A stretch of DNA of 59,407 nt from contig NZ_QOVA01000024.1 of NCBI RefSeq assembly GCF_003332275.1, forward strand, positions 1 to 59,407, given 5' to 3'. Position numbers and translations under genes: made by a program. The DNA is from Edaphovirga cremea. GTDB taxonomy: Bacteria; Pseudomonadota; Gammaproteobacteria; Enterobacterales; Enterobacteriaceae. Each line of letters opens with the position of its first letter. The stretch's first letter is position 1. Shown piece by piece: positions 1 to 8,544 of the stretch. Under the pieces are notes generated by a model, which searched no databases, was not told where the DNA came from, and saw nothing but the letters and a program-made list of their open reading frames with translations.

Positions 1-414
1 TTGCGCAACGAATTGGCCAAGGTGGCGCAGGCGTTACCCGTCACATCCTTTGCGACCGAAGACATTGGCGATTACGCTGGTCGCGCCTACGACTACCATC
101 TTGAAAATCCTGAACTGAGCCGACTCATGCGCTGGGAAGGCTTGACATTCAATGACGAGGTGCCGGACGAAGAACAGCGACGCGAATATTATGGATACAA
201 GATTGAGGCTGTGGCAGATGGGCAGCGCCAGGGAGTGGTTACCCAGGCCCTTGAGGCAGATCATCTGGCTTTTTTGGTGTTAGCCCTGGCTGGCTGGTGG
301 TCTGCCGTTCCACAGGTAGCGCGTATGTTAACGGGGCCCGATAGCACAGAAGAATATGCCAGACGACGAGCCTCGGTCGTAGAGGCCGCCCGACGCCTGG
401 CGTCGGCACCATGA
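1..414 (+). CDS. TetR/AcrR-family regulator, C-terminal part (cut by window edge)
   Basis: The frame is open from base 1 and stops at 412-414, so the gene begins outside the window; the TTG at base 1 need not be a start. The 137 visible residues lack a DNA-binding helix-turn-helix and look like the ligand-binding/dimerisation domain of a TetR-type repressor, with the typical stretch YDYHLENPELSRLMRWEGL followed by helices ending in YARRRASVVEAARRLA. TetR proteins are usually about 190-210 residues, so roughly 60 N-terminal residues, including the HTH, are missing here because of the window boundary. Ligand and targets cannot be told. The family call rests on pattern recognition of the C-terminal domain only. 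Confidence 0.7.
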   Translation: MRNELAKVAQALPVTSFATEDIGDYAGRAYDYHLENPELSRLMRWEGLTFNDEVPDEEQRREYYGYKIEAVADGQRQGVVTQALEADHLAFLVLALAGWWSAVPQVARMLTGPDSTEEYARRRASVVEAARRLASAP

Positions 415-926
415 AGCTAATGATGAAAATAACTTTGGGCAATACTAAAAACTGGATTTGACCCTATATTTTCAGACGTAAGATCACCCTTACATTAGCG
501 ATTCACGCTGAGATCTATATTTCCGTGGGGAACGGTATCCTGTCGCGTTGTAAATAGGCTGTCGCTGATTCGCATCTGCCGTAATGTAGTGTCTGGAGGT
601 GAAGGGTTATGACCAACAAGGCATCAAATCAGCATGATGATATCTGGGGCGTTATCGCCAAGGGGCTAGTAGAAGCGGTAAAGAGGGTGAATGGGCAAAT
701 CGCCCTGCTGTTCCTGCTTTGAGGTGGATGAACCGGCAGACGGTGTCTGCCTGACTGACATTCTGCCGCTCCAGATGACATAGCTGTACTCACCCCGACG
801 CCAGGTTCTGACGATGTGCTCAAGAATATACCCATCCTGCATGCCACGATTGTAAACATACACGCCATAACAAAAAGAACACTTATTAATGTCTTTATTG
901 TCAAGATGAAGGTGATACGCCAAAAA
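415..926. other. Gene-poor intergenic stretch
   Basis: Between the regulator and the aspA terminator I see only one small ORF (609-722) with a good ribosome-binding site. A minus-strand frame at 666-935 reads 89 codons with a central stretch NRGMQDGYILEHIVRTWRRG that looks protein-like, but it has no recognisable start signal and its end is antisense to the small ORF. It may be a decayed gene. No RNA gene or repeat was seen. Confidence 0.4.
609..722 (+). CDS. Putative small protein, 37 aa
   Basis: ATG at 609 is preceded by a strong Shine-Dalgarno sequence (GGAGGTG, 595-601) at good spacing. The product runs MTNKASNQHDDIWGVIAKGL, continues as a short amphipathic helix (VEAVKRVNGQ) and ends in a hydrophobic IALLFLL. 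I do not recognise a family. It could be a real small protein or the preserved 5' end of a gene truncated at about 720, since the following sequence carries on without a frame. The strong ribosome site is the main support. Confidence 0.4.
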   Translation: MTNKASNQHDDIWGVIAKGLVEAVKRVNGQIALLFLL

Positions 927-957
927 AAAGCACACGATTAAAAAAATCGTGTGCTTT
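927..957. terminator. Bidirectional rho-independent terminator after aspA
   Basis: A perfect 13-bp inverted repeat, AAAGCACACGATT (927-939) and AATCGTGTGCTTT (945-957), is separated by five A. On the minus strand it follows the aspA stop codon by 13 bases and is followed by a run of T (A922-A929 on the plus strand). It is the natural aspA terminator and could also stop transcription from the left. Confidence 0.9.
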
Positions 958-970
958 ATTGAATCAAGTT

Positions 971-2407
971 TTATTTTTCACTTTCTTCGTTATAACGCTT
1001 CGCTTTATAAGCAGGGTGCATCAGGTTCTCGACAGAGAAAATATCGTCCAGTTCAACTTCTGTTAACAAGCCAAGTTCCAGAACAACTTCCCGCACATTT
1101 TTACCCGTTTCTGCACAGATTTTACCCACAACGTCACCGTTATGATGGCCAATAAATGGGTTGAGATAGGTGACGATACCGATGGAGTTAAAAACGTAAC
1201 GCTCGCAGATCTCTTTATTGGCAGTAATGCCGTTGATGCATTTTTCTAACAGGTTGTAGCAAGCGTTTGTCAGAATGTGAATTGACTCAAACATTGCCTG
1301 ACCAATTACCGGTTCCATTACGTTTAGCTGCAACTGGCCTGCTTCGGCGGCCATGGTAACGCAGATGTCGTTGCCGATCACTTTAAAGCAAACCTGGTTA
1401 ACGACTTCTGGGATAACCGGATTCACCTTGGCTGGCATGATAGAAGAACCGGCCTGCAATTCGGGCAGGTTGATTTCATTAAGGCCAGTACGTGGGCCTG
1501 AAGACAACAGACGCAGATCGTTACAGATCTTGGAAAGTTTCACCGCCAGACGTTTCAGCGCACTGTGCGCCATCACGTAGGCACCGCAGTCGGAGGTAGC
1601 TTCGATCAGGTCTTCGGCAGGAACGCAAGCCAGTCCACTGATTTCCGACAGTTTTTGTACGGCCAGATGCTGGTAACCTTCCGGGGTGTTCAGCGCGGTA
1701 CCAATAGCCGTGGCACCCAGGTTCACTTCCAGCAGTAATTCTGCGGTGCGATGCAGGTTTCGGGTCTCTTCGTTCAACAGTACGCTGAACGCGTGGAACT
1801 CTTGGCCCAGGGTCATTGGCACTGCATCCTGCAACTGGGTACGACCCATTTTCAGAACGGTCTTGAACTCTTTGGCCTTTAACTCAAAACCTTCACTCAA
1901 TTGGTGGATTGCGTCGATCAGCTTCAAGTTGGAAGCATAGACCGCGATGCGAAAACCAGTGGGGTAAGCGTCGTTGGTGGACTGGCACTTATTGAGATGA
2001 TCGTTAGGGTTCAGGTACTGATATTCACCTTTCTGGTGACCCATCAGCTCCAGACCGATATTTGCCAGCACTTCGTTGGTGTTCATGTTCAATGAAGTAC
2101 CGGCTCCTCCCTGGAACACATCCACCGGGAATTGATCCATGCACTTGCCTTTATCCAGCACTTCGTCACAGGCCTGGATGATGGTGTCGGCGATTTTGCC
2201 TGGGATGGTTTTCAGCTCTTTGTTGGCCATTGCAGCGGCTTTTTTCACCATAACCATGCCACGAACAAACTCAGGAACATCGCTGATTTTACTGTTACTA
2301 ATATAAAAGTTTTCAATCGCGCGTAGGGTATGAATACCGTAGTAAGCCTCTGCGGGGACTTCTCGTGTACCTAATAGGTCTTCTTCAATACGAATGTTAC
2401 TTGGCAT
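971..2407 (-). CDS. aspA: Aspartate ammonia-lyase (aspartase)
   Basis: AspA reversibly deaminates L-aspartate to fumarate and ammonia in the cytoplasm, feeding anaerobic fumarate respiration. The 478-residue product has the same length as E. coli AspA and aligns with it throughout, from [20 protein letters not shown] at the N-terminus to [11 protein letters not shown] near the end. It keeps the fumarase/aspartase signature [15 protein letters not shown] with the mobile loop serine, the TSNDAYPTG-like stretch [11 protein letters not shown] and [18 protein letters not shown] good terminator follows at 927-957. Just upstream on the same strand lies an aspartate-racemase-family gene, and a Dcu transporter is nearby, so the region looks dedicated to aspartate use. 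The gap of 169 bp to the racemase gene leaves room for an aspA promoter of its own. Confidence 0.97.
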   Translation of the reverse strand: MPSNIRIEEDLLGTREVPAEAYYGIHTLRAIENFYISNSKISDVPEFVRGMVMVKKAAAMANKELKTIPGKIADTIIQACDEVLDKGKCMDQFPVDVFQGGAGTSLNMNTNEVLANIGLELMGHQKGEYQYLNPNDHLNKCQSTNDAYPTGFRIAVYASNLKLIDAIHQLSEGFELKAKEFKTVLKMGRTQLQDAVPMTLGQEFHAFSVLLNEETRNLHRTAELLLEVNLGATAIGTALNTPEGYQHLAVQKLSEISGLACVPAEDLIEATSDCGAYVMAHSALKRLAVKLSKICNDLRLLSSGPRTGLNEINLPELQAGSSIMPAKVNPVIPEVVNQVCFKVIGNDICVTMAAEAGQLQLNVMEPVIGQAMFESIHILTNACYNLLEKCINGITANKEICERYVFNSIGIVTYLNPFIGHHNGDVVGKICAETGKNVREVVLELGLLTEVELDDIFSVENLMHPAYKAKRYNEESEK

Positions 2408-2576
2408 AACAATCCTCTCTGGTATTTTTATGATAAATAAATTAAGACGTATTAATGATTGACTCTACTCTATTACGAGCAACCATCCATTGCTTTAATG
2501 GGAAAGGTTTTAGCTTCAATCTCCAGATTCAATAATCAGTTAAAAATAATCATAGGACTTTCTAAAACATCTAATT

Positions 2577-3284
2577 TTATATTGGTTTAATGCTTTTATC
2601 CTGATACCACCGGATAGCCGACTTTACAAGCTCCTCCGTGGTGTCGATATACTTCCCTGGGTTAAGATTAATTTTTTCACTCAAAATCAAAGGGATCTCA
2701 GTACAACCCATAATGATTTTTTCAACGCCTTTACTTAACAAGGAGTCATTAACACCCTCAATTAACTCTTTGGCTAATTCAATATTACCGGCTTTATACG
2801 CATAAATACTTTTCATTACGTCCATTTGTTCTTCTACTGTTGGAAGAATGCACGTTATTTTGTTATCTAAAAGTTTTTTGCTATACAACTGACTTGAAAC
2901 CGTTGCGTCAGTCGCCAATAATCCAACTTTTTTTATTTGGTTACGGATTAGCACCGACAGAGTGGTATCGATGATGCTGATCATCTCCATCTTCGTGGCA
3001 GATTTCAATTCATCAAACCAGTAATGCGCTGTATTACAGGGTATTATAAGGCATTTTGCACCGGCATTCTCAATGAGCCTGGTGTATTGGATTAATTTAC
3101 TCAGTGGTGACGGTTCATGATTTAATATACAAGCAGATCTATCAGGTATATCGGGTATCGAGAAAGCGATAATGGGGATATGTTCTTGATCCTTGGCCGC
3201 ATCCGTATTCATTATCATTTTATTCATTGCATCAACAGTCGCCGCTGGCCCCATCCCTCCAAGAATTCCAATGATGTTATCCAT
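2577..3284 (-). CDS. Aspartate/glutamate racemase family protein
   Basis: The 235-residue product is a cofactor-independent Asp/Glu racemase-type enzyme. It opens with GILGGMGPAATVD, carries the first catalytic cysteine in IIPCNTAHYW (about residue 82) and the second in MGCTEIPL (about residue 194), the pair that extracts and returns the alpha proton. It would interconvert D- and L-aspartate. It lies upstream of aspA on the same strand and is divergent from a LysR regulator at 3450. The inferred role is to feed D-aspartate into the aspartase reaction. Other family members act on glutamate or are amino-acid epimerases with other substrates, so the substrate is inferred from context. Confidence 0.85.
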   Translation of the reverse strand: MDNIIGILGGMGPAATVDAMNKMIMNTDAAKDQEHIPIIAFSIPDIPDRSACILNHEPSPLSKLIQYTRLIENAGAKCLIIPCNTAHYWFDELKSATKMEMISIIDTTLSVLIRNQIKKVGLLATDATVSSQLYSKKLLDNKITCILPTVEEQMDVMKSIYAYKAGNIELAKELIEGVNDSLLSKGVEKIIMGCTEIPLILSEKINLNPGKYIDTTEELVKSAIRWYQDKSIKPI

Positions 3285-3449
3285 AAAACATCCTCTTTAC
3301 TGCAAGTATGATTTCAATATATACTAAATATCTCATAATTATAAAAAATGTGAATTGCTAAAATAAAATTGTTAATGTGAAAAATGCATAGTTAAGAATT
3401 CTTCAGGGAGCTTTTTAAATAAAACCCAATATTTATATAGAGATAAAAC

Positions 3450-4346
3450 ATGATGAAAAACATAGAAACAAAATGGCTTTATGATTTTCTGGCTTTAGAA
3501 GAGAGTCGTAATTTCACTGTGGCTGCAGAAAATTGCAGTATTTCTCAATCAGCATTTAGTCGTCGCATCCGAAGTCTGGAGGACGCCATAGGTTTTGAGT
3601 TGTTTGATCGAAATTCTTCCCCACTTAGCTTGACAGAGAATGGGCGTATTTTTCACTCAAAAATAAGAAATATGCTGGATGAACTAGAATATAGCTTAAC
3701 CACCCTAAAAGGGGGGGTTAATGTGAAAAGTCAAGTTAAGATCGCTTCAGCACACTCTTTATCTATTTTCATTGTTCCGGCATTATTTAAGCTCATTCCT
3801 AATACTAATAATATGCTTTTTTTTGTTGAGTCTATAGATGTTAACGACACGATCATTAGCCTGAAAGAGGGGAAATCTGATTTTATTTTTTCATTCTACG
3901 ATGAAATGCTCATGTCAGGGCAATTTCAATACTTAAAAATACTCGAATCACATCTCTACCCTGTTAGTGCAGTAAATGAGCAAGGCGAACCCGCTTTTAG
4001 TTTTGATCAAGAATCTATTCCTTTATTAAATTATACTGATAGAAGTTATATGGGTCGTAAAGTCGATCACTACTTATCACGCAATAATCCAGAAAAATTT
4101 AATACTATTTTCGTCTCATCAATGAGCGGCTTATTAAAGAGAATGGTTCTTCAAGGACTGGGGATTGCCTGGTTACCTGACTATTCAATTGAGCAGGAAC
4201 TCGCTAATAATCAGCTATGTATCCTGCCCAATTGTAATGCAGTAATCACAATGGAAGTCTATGCTTACCGTTTAAACTCCAAACTTAACCTGGCATCAGA
4301 GCGCTTCTGGTCTTTAATCAAATCAGAATGCTGTAACGTACTATAA
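3450..4346 (+). CDS. LysR-type regulator, HypT/YjiE-like
   Basis: A 298-residue LysR regulator with an N-terminal winged HTH (AENCSISQSAFSRRIRSLED, residues about 27-46). It resembles E. coli YjiE/HypT over its whole length: both begin with IETKWLYDFLxLE, share PAFSRRIR/SAFSRRIR, AHSLS, LNYxxxSYMGR and FVSSMSxLLK. HypT is a hypochlorite-responsive regulator activated by methionine oxidation; whether that applies here is unknown. The gene is divergent from the racemase gene (165-bp gap) and its last 6 bp overlap the convergent Dcu-type gene. The position suggests control of the racemase, aspartase and transporter genes, making it a HypT relative that may sense aspartate or a related acid. Confidence 0.85.
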   Translation: MMKNIETKWLYDFLALEESRNFTVAAENCSISQSAFSRRIRSLEDAIGFELFDRNSSPLSLTENGRIFHSKIRNMLDELEYSLTTLKGGVNVKSQVKIASAHSLSIFIVPALFKLIPNTNNMLFFVESIDVNDTIISLKEGKSDFIFSFYDEMLMSGQFQYLKILESHLYPVSAVNEQGEPAFSFDQESIPLLNYTDRSYMGRKVDHYLSRNNPEKFNTIFVSSMSGLLKRMVLQGLGIAWLPDYSIEQELANNQLCILPNCNAVITMEVYAYRLNSKLNLASERFWSLIKSECCNVL

Positions 4347-5642
4347 TACCAACGGAGCGATAATAAACCCGGAGATAACACCACCAATGACACCTATAAC
4401 ACCGGGCAACATAAATGGATGGTTAAGAATATACTTTCCTACTCGCGTAGTGCCCGTGGTATCAAACTCCATGGCAGCCAATGATGTGGGATAAGTTGGC
4501 AGAACAAATACGCCGGTAACTGCCACATAAGATGCCAGAATAGCCCAGTGTGGAACATCAAGAGCGAGAGCCAAGGGAATAATTATTGGCGTTGTAGCAC
4601 CCTGAGAATAGAGTAGCGCACAAGTAAGGAACAATACCAAAGCTATCAACATAGGATAGTCTCTCAGAATATCCCCTGCCACCAATTTTATACCATCCAG
4701 ATGCGCATCAACAAAAGTGGTACCGAGTGTGACAATACCCAAAATAACAGCGATAGAGCTCATACCCGCTCGAAAAGTTGGAGTAAGCACCACTGAAACC
4801 GCACTAATCTTACTGAATATTACCATCAGACAGGAAACGCTTAGCATACTAACTACAATAATATCTCGCGTCCCCATCGTTTTACCAATGTCGAAGCCAG
4901 GTCGCATTGTAGGGAAGGCAGCCATAACAACAATGAAAACGGTAGATAAAATAAATAGGACGACAGACAATTTAGCCGTTTTAACATTACTGACCGTATT
5001 TTCCTGATATTTTTTTACCAAGCCATCCTGCAAACGCTGTAAGTAAACCTCATCATCATTGAGTTCACATCCCTGCCGAGAGGCAACAAACGCAGCAATC
5101 ATTGCGGCGATAAAGGACGTTGACAGACACACGGTGATCACTTGTATAAAGCTGACCCCTTGAGTCTCCATAATCACCAACATTGCAGCCATAGCCGCAC
5201 TAATAGGCGATCCTGATATCGCCAACTGCGATGCTACGACAGAACCACTGAGCGTCCTCGAAGGGCGGATCCCGGCTTCTTTAGATACCTCAGCGATCAC
5301 GGGTAATGTTGAAAACACAATAAACCCTGTCCCTGCCATAATGGTCATGGACCAGGTAATAATAGGTGCGATTATATTGACATGTTTTGGATTTTTTCTA
5401 AGTAATCGGCCGGATACCTGTACCAGATAATCCATCCCTCCCGTCGCCTGGAGTACGGCAGCAGCCATAACAACAGCCATAATGATAAGAATAACGTCAA
5501 CAGGAGGAGAGCCCATGGGTAAACCAAAACCAAATGTTAATATGGCAATGCCTAACCCACCAAAAAGACCAATACCAATACTGCCCATCCTCACACCACA
5601 ATATATACACGTAAGCACAACAAGCGCTTGGAGCCAAATCAT
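4341..5642 (-). CDS. Anaerobic C4-dicarboxylate transporter, DcuA/DcuB family
   Basis: A 433-residue integral inner-membrane protein with about 10-12 hydrophobic segments. Family motifs include GGMDYLVQVSGRLLRKNPKHVNIIAP, AGTGFIVFSTLPVIAEV (near residues 100-120), SGSPISAAMAAM and FSQGATTPIIIP-like LYSQGATTPIIIPLALAL. Dcu carriers exchange aspartate, fumarate, malate and succinate. The gene ends 6 bp inside the convergent LysR gene and is on the same strand as aspA. Its job here is probably uptake of aspartate, or aspartate/succinate antiport, for the neighbouring racemase and aspartase. It has a paralogue in this window at 37930-39234. Assignment to DcuA or DcuB is not possible by eye. Confidence 0.9.
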   Translation of the reverse strand: MIWLQALVVLTCIYCGVRMGSIGIGLFGGLGIAILTFGFGLPMGSPPVDVILIIMAVVMAAAVLQATGGMDYLVQVSGRLLRKNPKHVNIIAPIITWSMTIMAGTGFIVFSTLPVIAEVSKEAGIRPSRTLSGSVVASQLAISGSPISAAMAAMLVIMETQGVSFIQVITVCLSTSFIAAMIAAFVASRQGCELNDDEVYLQRLQDGLVKKYQENTVSNVKTAKLSVVLFILSTVFIVVMAAFPTMRPGFDIGKTMGTRDIIVVSMLSVSCLMVIFSKISAVSVVLTPTFRAGMSSIAVILGIVTLGTTFVDAHLDGIKLVAGDILRDYPMLIALVLFLTCALLYSQGATTPIIIPLALALDVPHWAILASYVAVTGVFVLPTYPTSLAAMEFDTTGTTRVGKYILNHPFMLPGVIGVIGGVISGFIIAPLVL

Positions 5643-5920
5643 AGTATTACCCCACGGAAGATAAAGTTAATTATGCGAACAAAAGGTCTCACACTAATTC
5701 AAAGTGTGTTAATTTATTGTTTTTTATTGATGATTCAATTATTTAAATGGTGAAATAAATTTCCCCAAAATTTAGGTAAAGCACCTAATTCATTCTCTAT
5801 ATAAGCAACTGATGCATAGAATGTGAAATGCAATTGTGTCTATTGCGATGCAAAAAATGCATACGTAATATTTTATGCAAATAATAAATAACAACGCGAT
5901 GTAGATGCAGTGTCACACCG

Positions 5921-6469
5921 CTAATCTTTCGCCTTGGGCGCGCTGAGGCTCTTGCTATAGAAGCCCGATTGGTCGAAGCAGCAGACACGCATCTTGCCCG
6001 AGGCAAGCATCGCGCAGGCATTATCAACCCGGCGTTTTCGTGTCTTGGCCTGTTTTGCGGACTCAATCCAGTGGATCCAGTCAAGGCGTGCGATGGTCGT
6101 CGTGTCTTCCCAGGTAGTCTTGGCTGCCGGAGACGTGGCAAGAGCCTCCTGAAGATCATCGGGTAACTGCGGCTCGGGTTCTGGGTCAGCCGGAGAAACT
6201 TGAACGGCAACCGTGTCTCCAGGCGACGCAGTGGCGGCCTCTTGCAGCTCTTTATTCACCTTGAGCCAGTGACTAAGCTGACCATCTGGGTCAAGCGTGG
6301 CTTGAAAAGGATAGCCATTAATGGTTCCTTCTACCGACGTCCTACCACGCCTCGGCAACTTGTCACTGGCAGCTTTTGGTAAGACAAGAAACGCCCATGA
6401 GCCGTCCTTGCCGGGATCCGCCGGACGAAGCAGTTTAGTCTTGAATGTAGATGCTTGTGTTTCTGTCAT
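5921..6469 (-). CDS. YdeI/OmpD-associated family protein with DUF1905-like domain
   Basis: The 182-residue protein begins with MTETQASTFKTKLL and has an N-terminal beta-rich DUF1905-like domain (SWAFLVLPKAASDKLPRRGR, then VEGTINGYPFQATLDPDG). The C-terminal region has the YdeI-type segment KTTWEDTTTIARLDWIHWIE, SAKQAKTRKRRVDNACAML and ASGKMRVCCFD. Members are small cytoplasmic proteins of unclear biochemical role. I chose ATG 6469 because homology begins there; an in-frame extension to 6544 is possible. It stands alone between a Dcu-type gene and an orphan pilin gene, with intergenic gaps of about 280 and 390 bp. Base composition seems more GC-rich than the AT-rich flanks, which may point to acquisition. 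Confidence 0.75.
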   Translation of the reverse strand: MTETQASTFKTKLLRPADPGKDGSWAFLVLPKAASDKLPRRGRTSVEGTINGYPFQATLDPDGQLSHWLKVNKELQEAATASPGDTVAVQVSPADPEPEPQLPDDLQEALATSPAAKTTWEDTTTIARLDWIHWIESAKQAKTRKRRVDNACAMLASGKMRVCCFDQSGFYSKSLSAPKAKD

Positions 6470-6864
6470 TGCAGGATACCTTTGACGGTCAACCAGATTT
6501 AGACCACCCCCATCCAGCTTAGCTCGGCCACTGGGAACTGCCAAGGCGTAACTCTCGAGGCTGGCTGGGAGACATTTTTCATCAGGTTGCTCTCAGAGAT
6601 CGTCAAGTTACACTTTGTCATAGAGTGTACAAAAAACAACAAAGGCATAACTAAAGTCGCCTACTAAGAATCCAAAGTATCAGTAATCTGTACGCATCAG
6701 GTAAAGGATGATTACCCCTGAATTGCGTGTGATAGCCCCTCACTTCTGACCGATATGTCTATAAAGGTGGGCAGGGTGAAATGATGAAAGAGTTCGATAT
6801 CCGCGCATTGAATTAAATGAAAAGGAATTAACCCTAACCCTGTTATTAATTAAATAGAGATTTT
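6470..6864. other. Intergenic region upstream of an orphan pilin gene
   Basis: About 395 bp with no convincing ORF, repeat or RNA gene. It should hold the divergent promoters of the YdeI-like gene and the pilin gene at 6865; I could not pick a confident sigma-70 promoter by eye. Confidence 0.4.
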
Positions 6865-7389
6865 ATGATGAAGAAGAATTTACTTGCTGTTGCACTGCTG
6901 TCCTCTGTTGTTGCTACTCCTGCCGTATTTGCTGCAGACGGTACAATCAACTTTGTCGGTGAAATCACAGACGTCGCCTGCACCGTTGATACCAACTCGC
7001 AGAACCTGACGGTCACCCTGGGCAAAGTGGCCTCCACGGCATTCACCGGAGTTGGTTCGACGGCTGCCCCGACGGCATTCCAGCTGGTCCTGAAAGATTG
7101 CCCGGTTGCGGCGAGCAGTGCCGTTGTGAAGTTTGACGGTACCAGCGTGGCGGGCGACAACAGCCTGCTGGCAATAGGCGACGGTGTAAATACGGCAACG
7201 GGCGTCGCGATTCAACTATCAGATGCCAGCCAGCAGATCGTGAGATTATTTGAAAACTCACAGCCTTATGCCCTGGTCTCCGGTGCAGATAACATCCTGG
7301 ACTTTATTGCCCGCTACAAGGCGACGTCCGATACGGTAACGGCGGGTATCGCCAATGCCAGCGCCCAGTTTACGGTGATATATCAGTAA
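6865..7389 (+). CDS. Orphan type 1-like fimbrial subunit (pilin)
   Basis: The 174-residue product has a signal peptide (MMKKNLLAVALLSSVVATPAVFA, cut near AFA/AD) and a single pilin domain. The two disulphide cysteines sit in DVACTVD and LKDCPVA, and the C-terminus is the chaperone-binding beta strand ending in ASAQFTVIYQ with the penultimate tyrosine. Such proteins are exported, held by a periplasmic chaperone and polymerised through an usher. Here no chaperone or usher gene is adjacent: the left neighbour is a YdeI-like gene, the right one repeat DNA and a pilin fragment. Either it is a leftover of a lost operon or it uses one of the three chaperone-usher systems encoded further right in the window. 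Two tandem ATG codons (6865, 6868) are possible starts. Confidence 0.9.
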   Translation: MMKKNLLAVALLSSVVATPAVFAADGTINFVGEITDVACTVDTNSQNLTVTLGKVASTAFTGVGSTAAPTAFQLVLKDCPVAASSAVVKFDGTSVAGDNSLLAIGDGVNTATGVAIQLSDASQQIVRLFENSQPYALVSGADNILDFIARYKATSDTVTAGIANASAQFTVIYQ

Positions 7390-7404
7390 GCCCCGCGGGT
7401 TGTT

Positions 7405-7480
7405 ATTTAAATAGGGAAAATTTAAATAGGGAAAATTTAAATAGGGAAGATTTAACTGGGGGGAAATTTAAAGGGAGAAA
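7405..7480 (+). repeat. 15-bp tandem repeat array (three clean units plus degenerate ones)
   Basis: Units of the form ATTTAAATAGGGAAA occur head to tail at 7405-7419, 7420-7434 and 7435-7449 (last base changed). They are followed by a diverged unit with a longer G run (7450-7466) and a further partial unit to about 7480. The array starts 15 bp after the stop of the orphan pilin gene. A 15-bp unit is a multiple of three, but no coding role is evident. Confidence 0.9.
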
Positions 7481-7580
7481 TAGAATGGGTCATTGCCACA
7501 CGGACGTCTTGAATTTAATTCTGCATCTCATCCAGATGCGGGGAAATAACATAAATTCATTGACCCATTGACTGTAAATG

Positions 7581-7672
7581 ATCGTCCTGAAGGATTACCC
7601 GGTCTCAATGCCCAGTGTGCAAGTCCAATTTGGGTTACACCGGACAGTATAGATAATGCTCGTCAGATTTAG
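7581..7672 (+). pseudogene. Decayed pilin-gene fragment
   Basis: Read from 7581 the DNA gives IVLKDYPVSMPSVQVQFG, which lines up with QLVLKDCPVAASSAVVKFDG of the intact pilin upstream, though the conserved cysteine is now tyrosine. The frame meets a stop at 7650-7652; a +1 shift near 7636 gives VTPDSIDNARQI and then a stop at 7670-7672. This looks like the middle of a second pilin gene that has lost both ends and gained a frameshift. The similarity is short, so the call is tentative. Confidence 0.4.
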
Positions 7673-7677
7673 GTTCA

Positions 7678-8544
7678 TTATCCATTTACCACGGTACCCC
7701 CGTTGATATGTATCACTTGTCCAGTGACATAGGACGAGTCATCGCAAGCAAGATACACATAGGCGGGTGCCAATTCAGCGGGCTGTCCTGGACGGCCCAA
7801 CGGCTGCTCCTCTCCAAATTCCCCAACGTGTTCCTTACTAAACGTTGAAGGGATCAGGGGTGTCCATATAGGACCAGGAGCTACACCATTGACCCGAATT
7901 TTGCGTTCGGCTAGATGTAAGGCGAGAGAACGTGTCAGGGACGTGATAGCACCTTTGGTCGAGGAGTAATCGATAAGTAAAGGATTACCTTTATACGCAG
8001 TAATAGATGTTGTATTAATAATAGAACTACCGGCTGACATGTGAGGCAATGCTGCACGGATTAAGTAAAACATGGAAAAAATATTGGTAGCAAAAGTCTG
8101 ATGTAATTGTGCATTTGAAATATCTTCAAACCTTTTTTGGGGATGTTGTTCCGCGGCATTATTGACAAGAATATCCAATGAACCAAATTTATTGACAGCA
8201 TCATGAATAACTTGCTCGCAAAACCCAGGTTCGCTGATATTACCTGAAATTAACAACACATCCTTTGTAAACTTCTCGATTTCTTCTTTTGTTTTTTGCG
8301 CATCGCTATCTTCATTCAGATAGACAATCACTACCTTTGCCCCTTCCTGGGCATACGTGATGGCCACCGCCCGACCAATCCCGCTGTCTCCTCCGGTGAT
8401 CACCGCAACTTTTCCTTCTAGCTTACCCGCGGCTTTGTATTCGGGATTAAAATAGATCGGTTGAGGATCCATTTCAGATTCAAGACCCGGTTGCTGATCC
8501 TGTTTCTGTGCCTTAGGTGCACCATTATCAAAATCTGTAGACAT
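7678..8544 (-). CDS. SDR-family oxidoreductase, YghA-like
   Basis: A 288-residue short-chain dehydrogenase with the N-terminal extension typical of YghA-type enzymes (DPQPIYFNPEYKAAGKLEGK). It has the nucleotide-binding motif TGGDSGIGRA (about residues 50-60), LVNNAAEQ, the catalytic serine in NTTSITAYKG and YSSTKGA carrying the catalytic Tyr-x3-Lys. The tail VTGQVIHINGGTVVNG is typical. These soluble NAD(P)H enzymes reduce carbonyl substrates and are often linked to general stress; the substrate here is unknown. ATG 8544 was preferred over an upstream in-frame start (8622) because AGGAGG lies just before it. The gene stands alone; 533 bp separate it from the divergent NTF2-like gene. Confidence 0.9.
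   Translation of the reverse strand: MSTDFDNGAPKAQKQDQQPGLESEMDPQPIYFNPEYKAAGKLEGKVAVITGGDSGIGRAVAITYAQEGAKVVIVYLNEDSDAQKTKEEIEKFTKDVLLISGNISEPGFCEQVIHDAVNKFGSLDILVNNAAEQHPQKRFEDISNAQLHQTFATNIFSMFYLIRAALPHMSAGSSIINTTSITAYKGNPLLIDYSSTKGAITSLTRSLALHLAERKIRVNGVAPGPIWTPLIPSTFSKEHVGEFGEEQPLGRPGQPAELAPAYVYLACDDSSYVTGQVIHINGGTVVNG

Noticed and set aside
5797-6210. 137-codon minus-strand frame overlapping the YdeI-like gene
   Set aside because: Arginine- and serine-rich composition typical of an out-of-frame reading; the overlapping frame shows clear family motifs.
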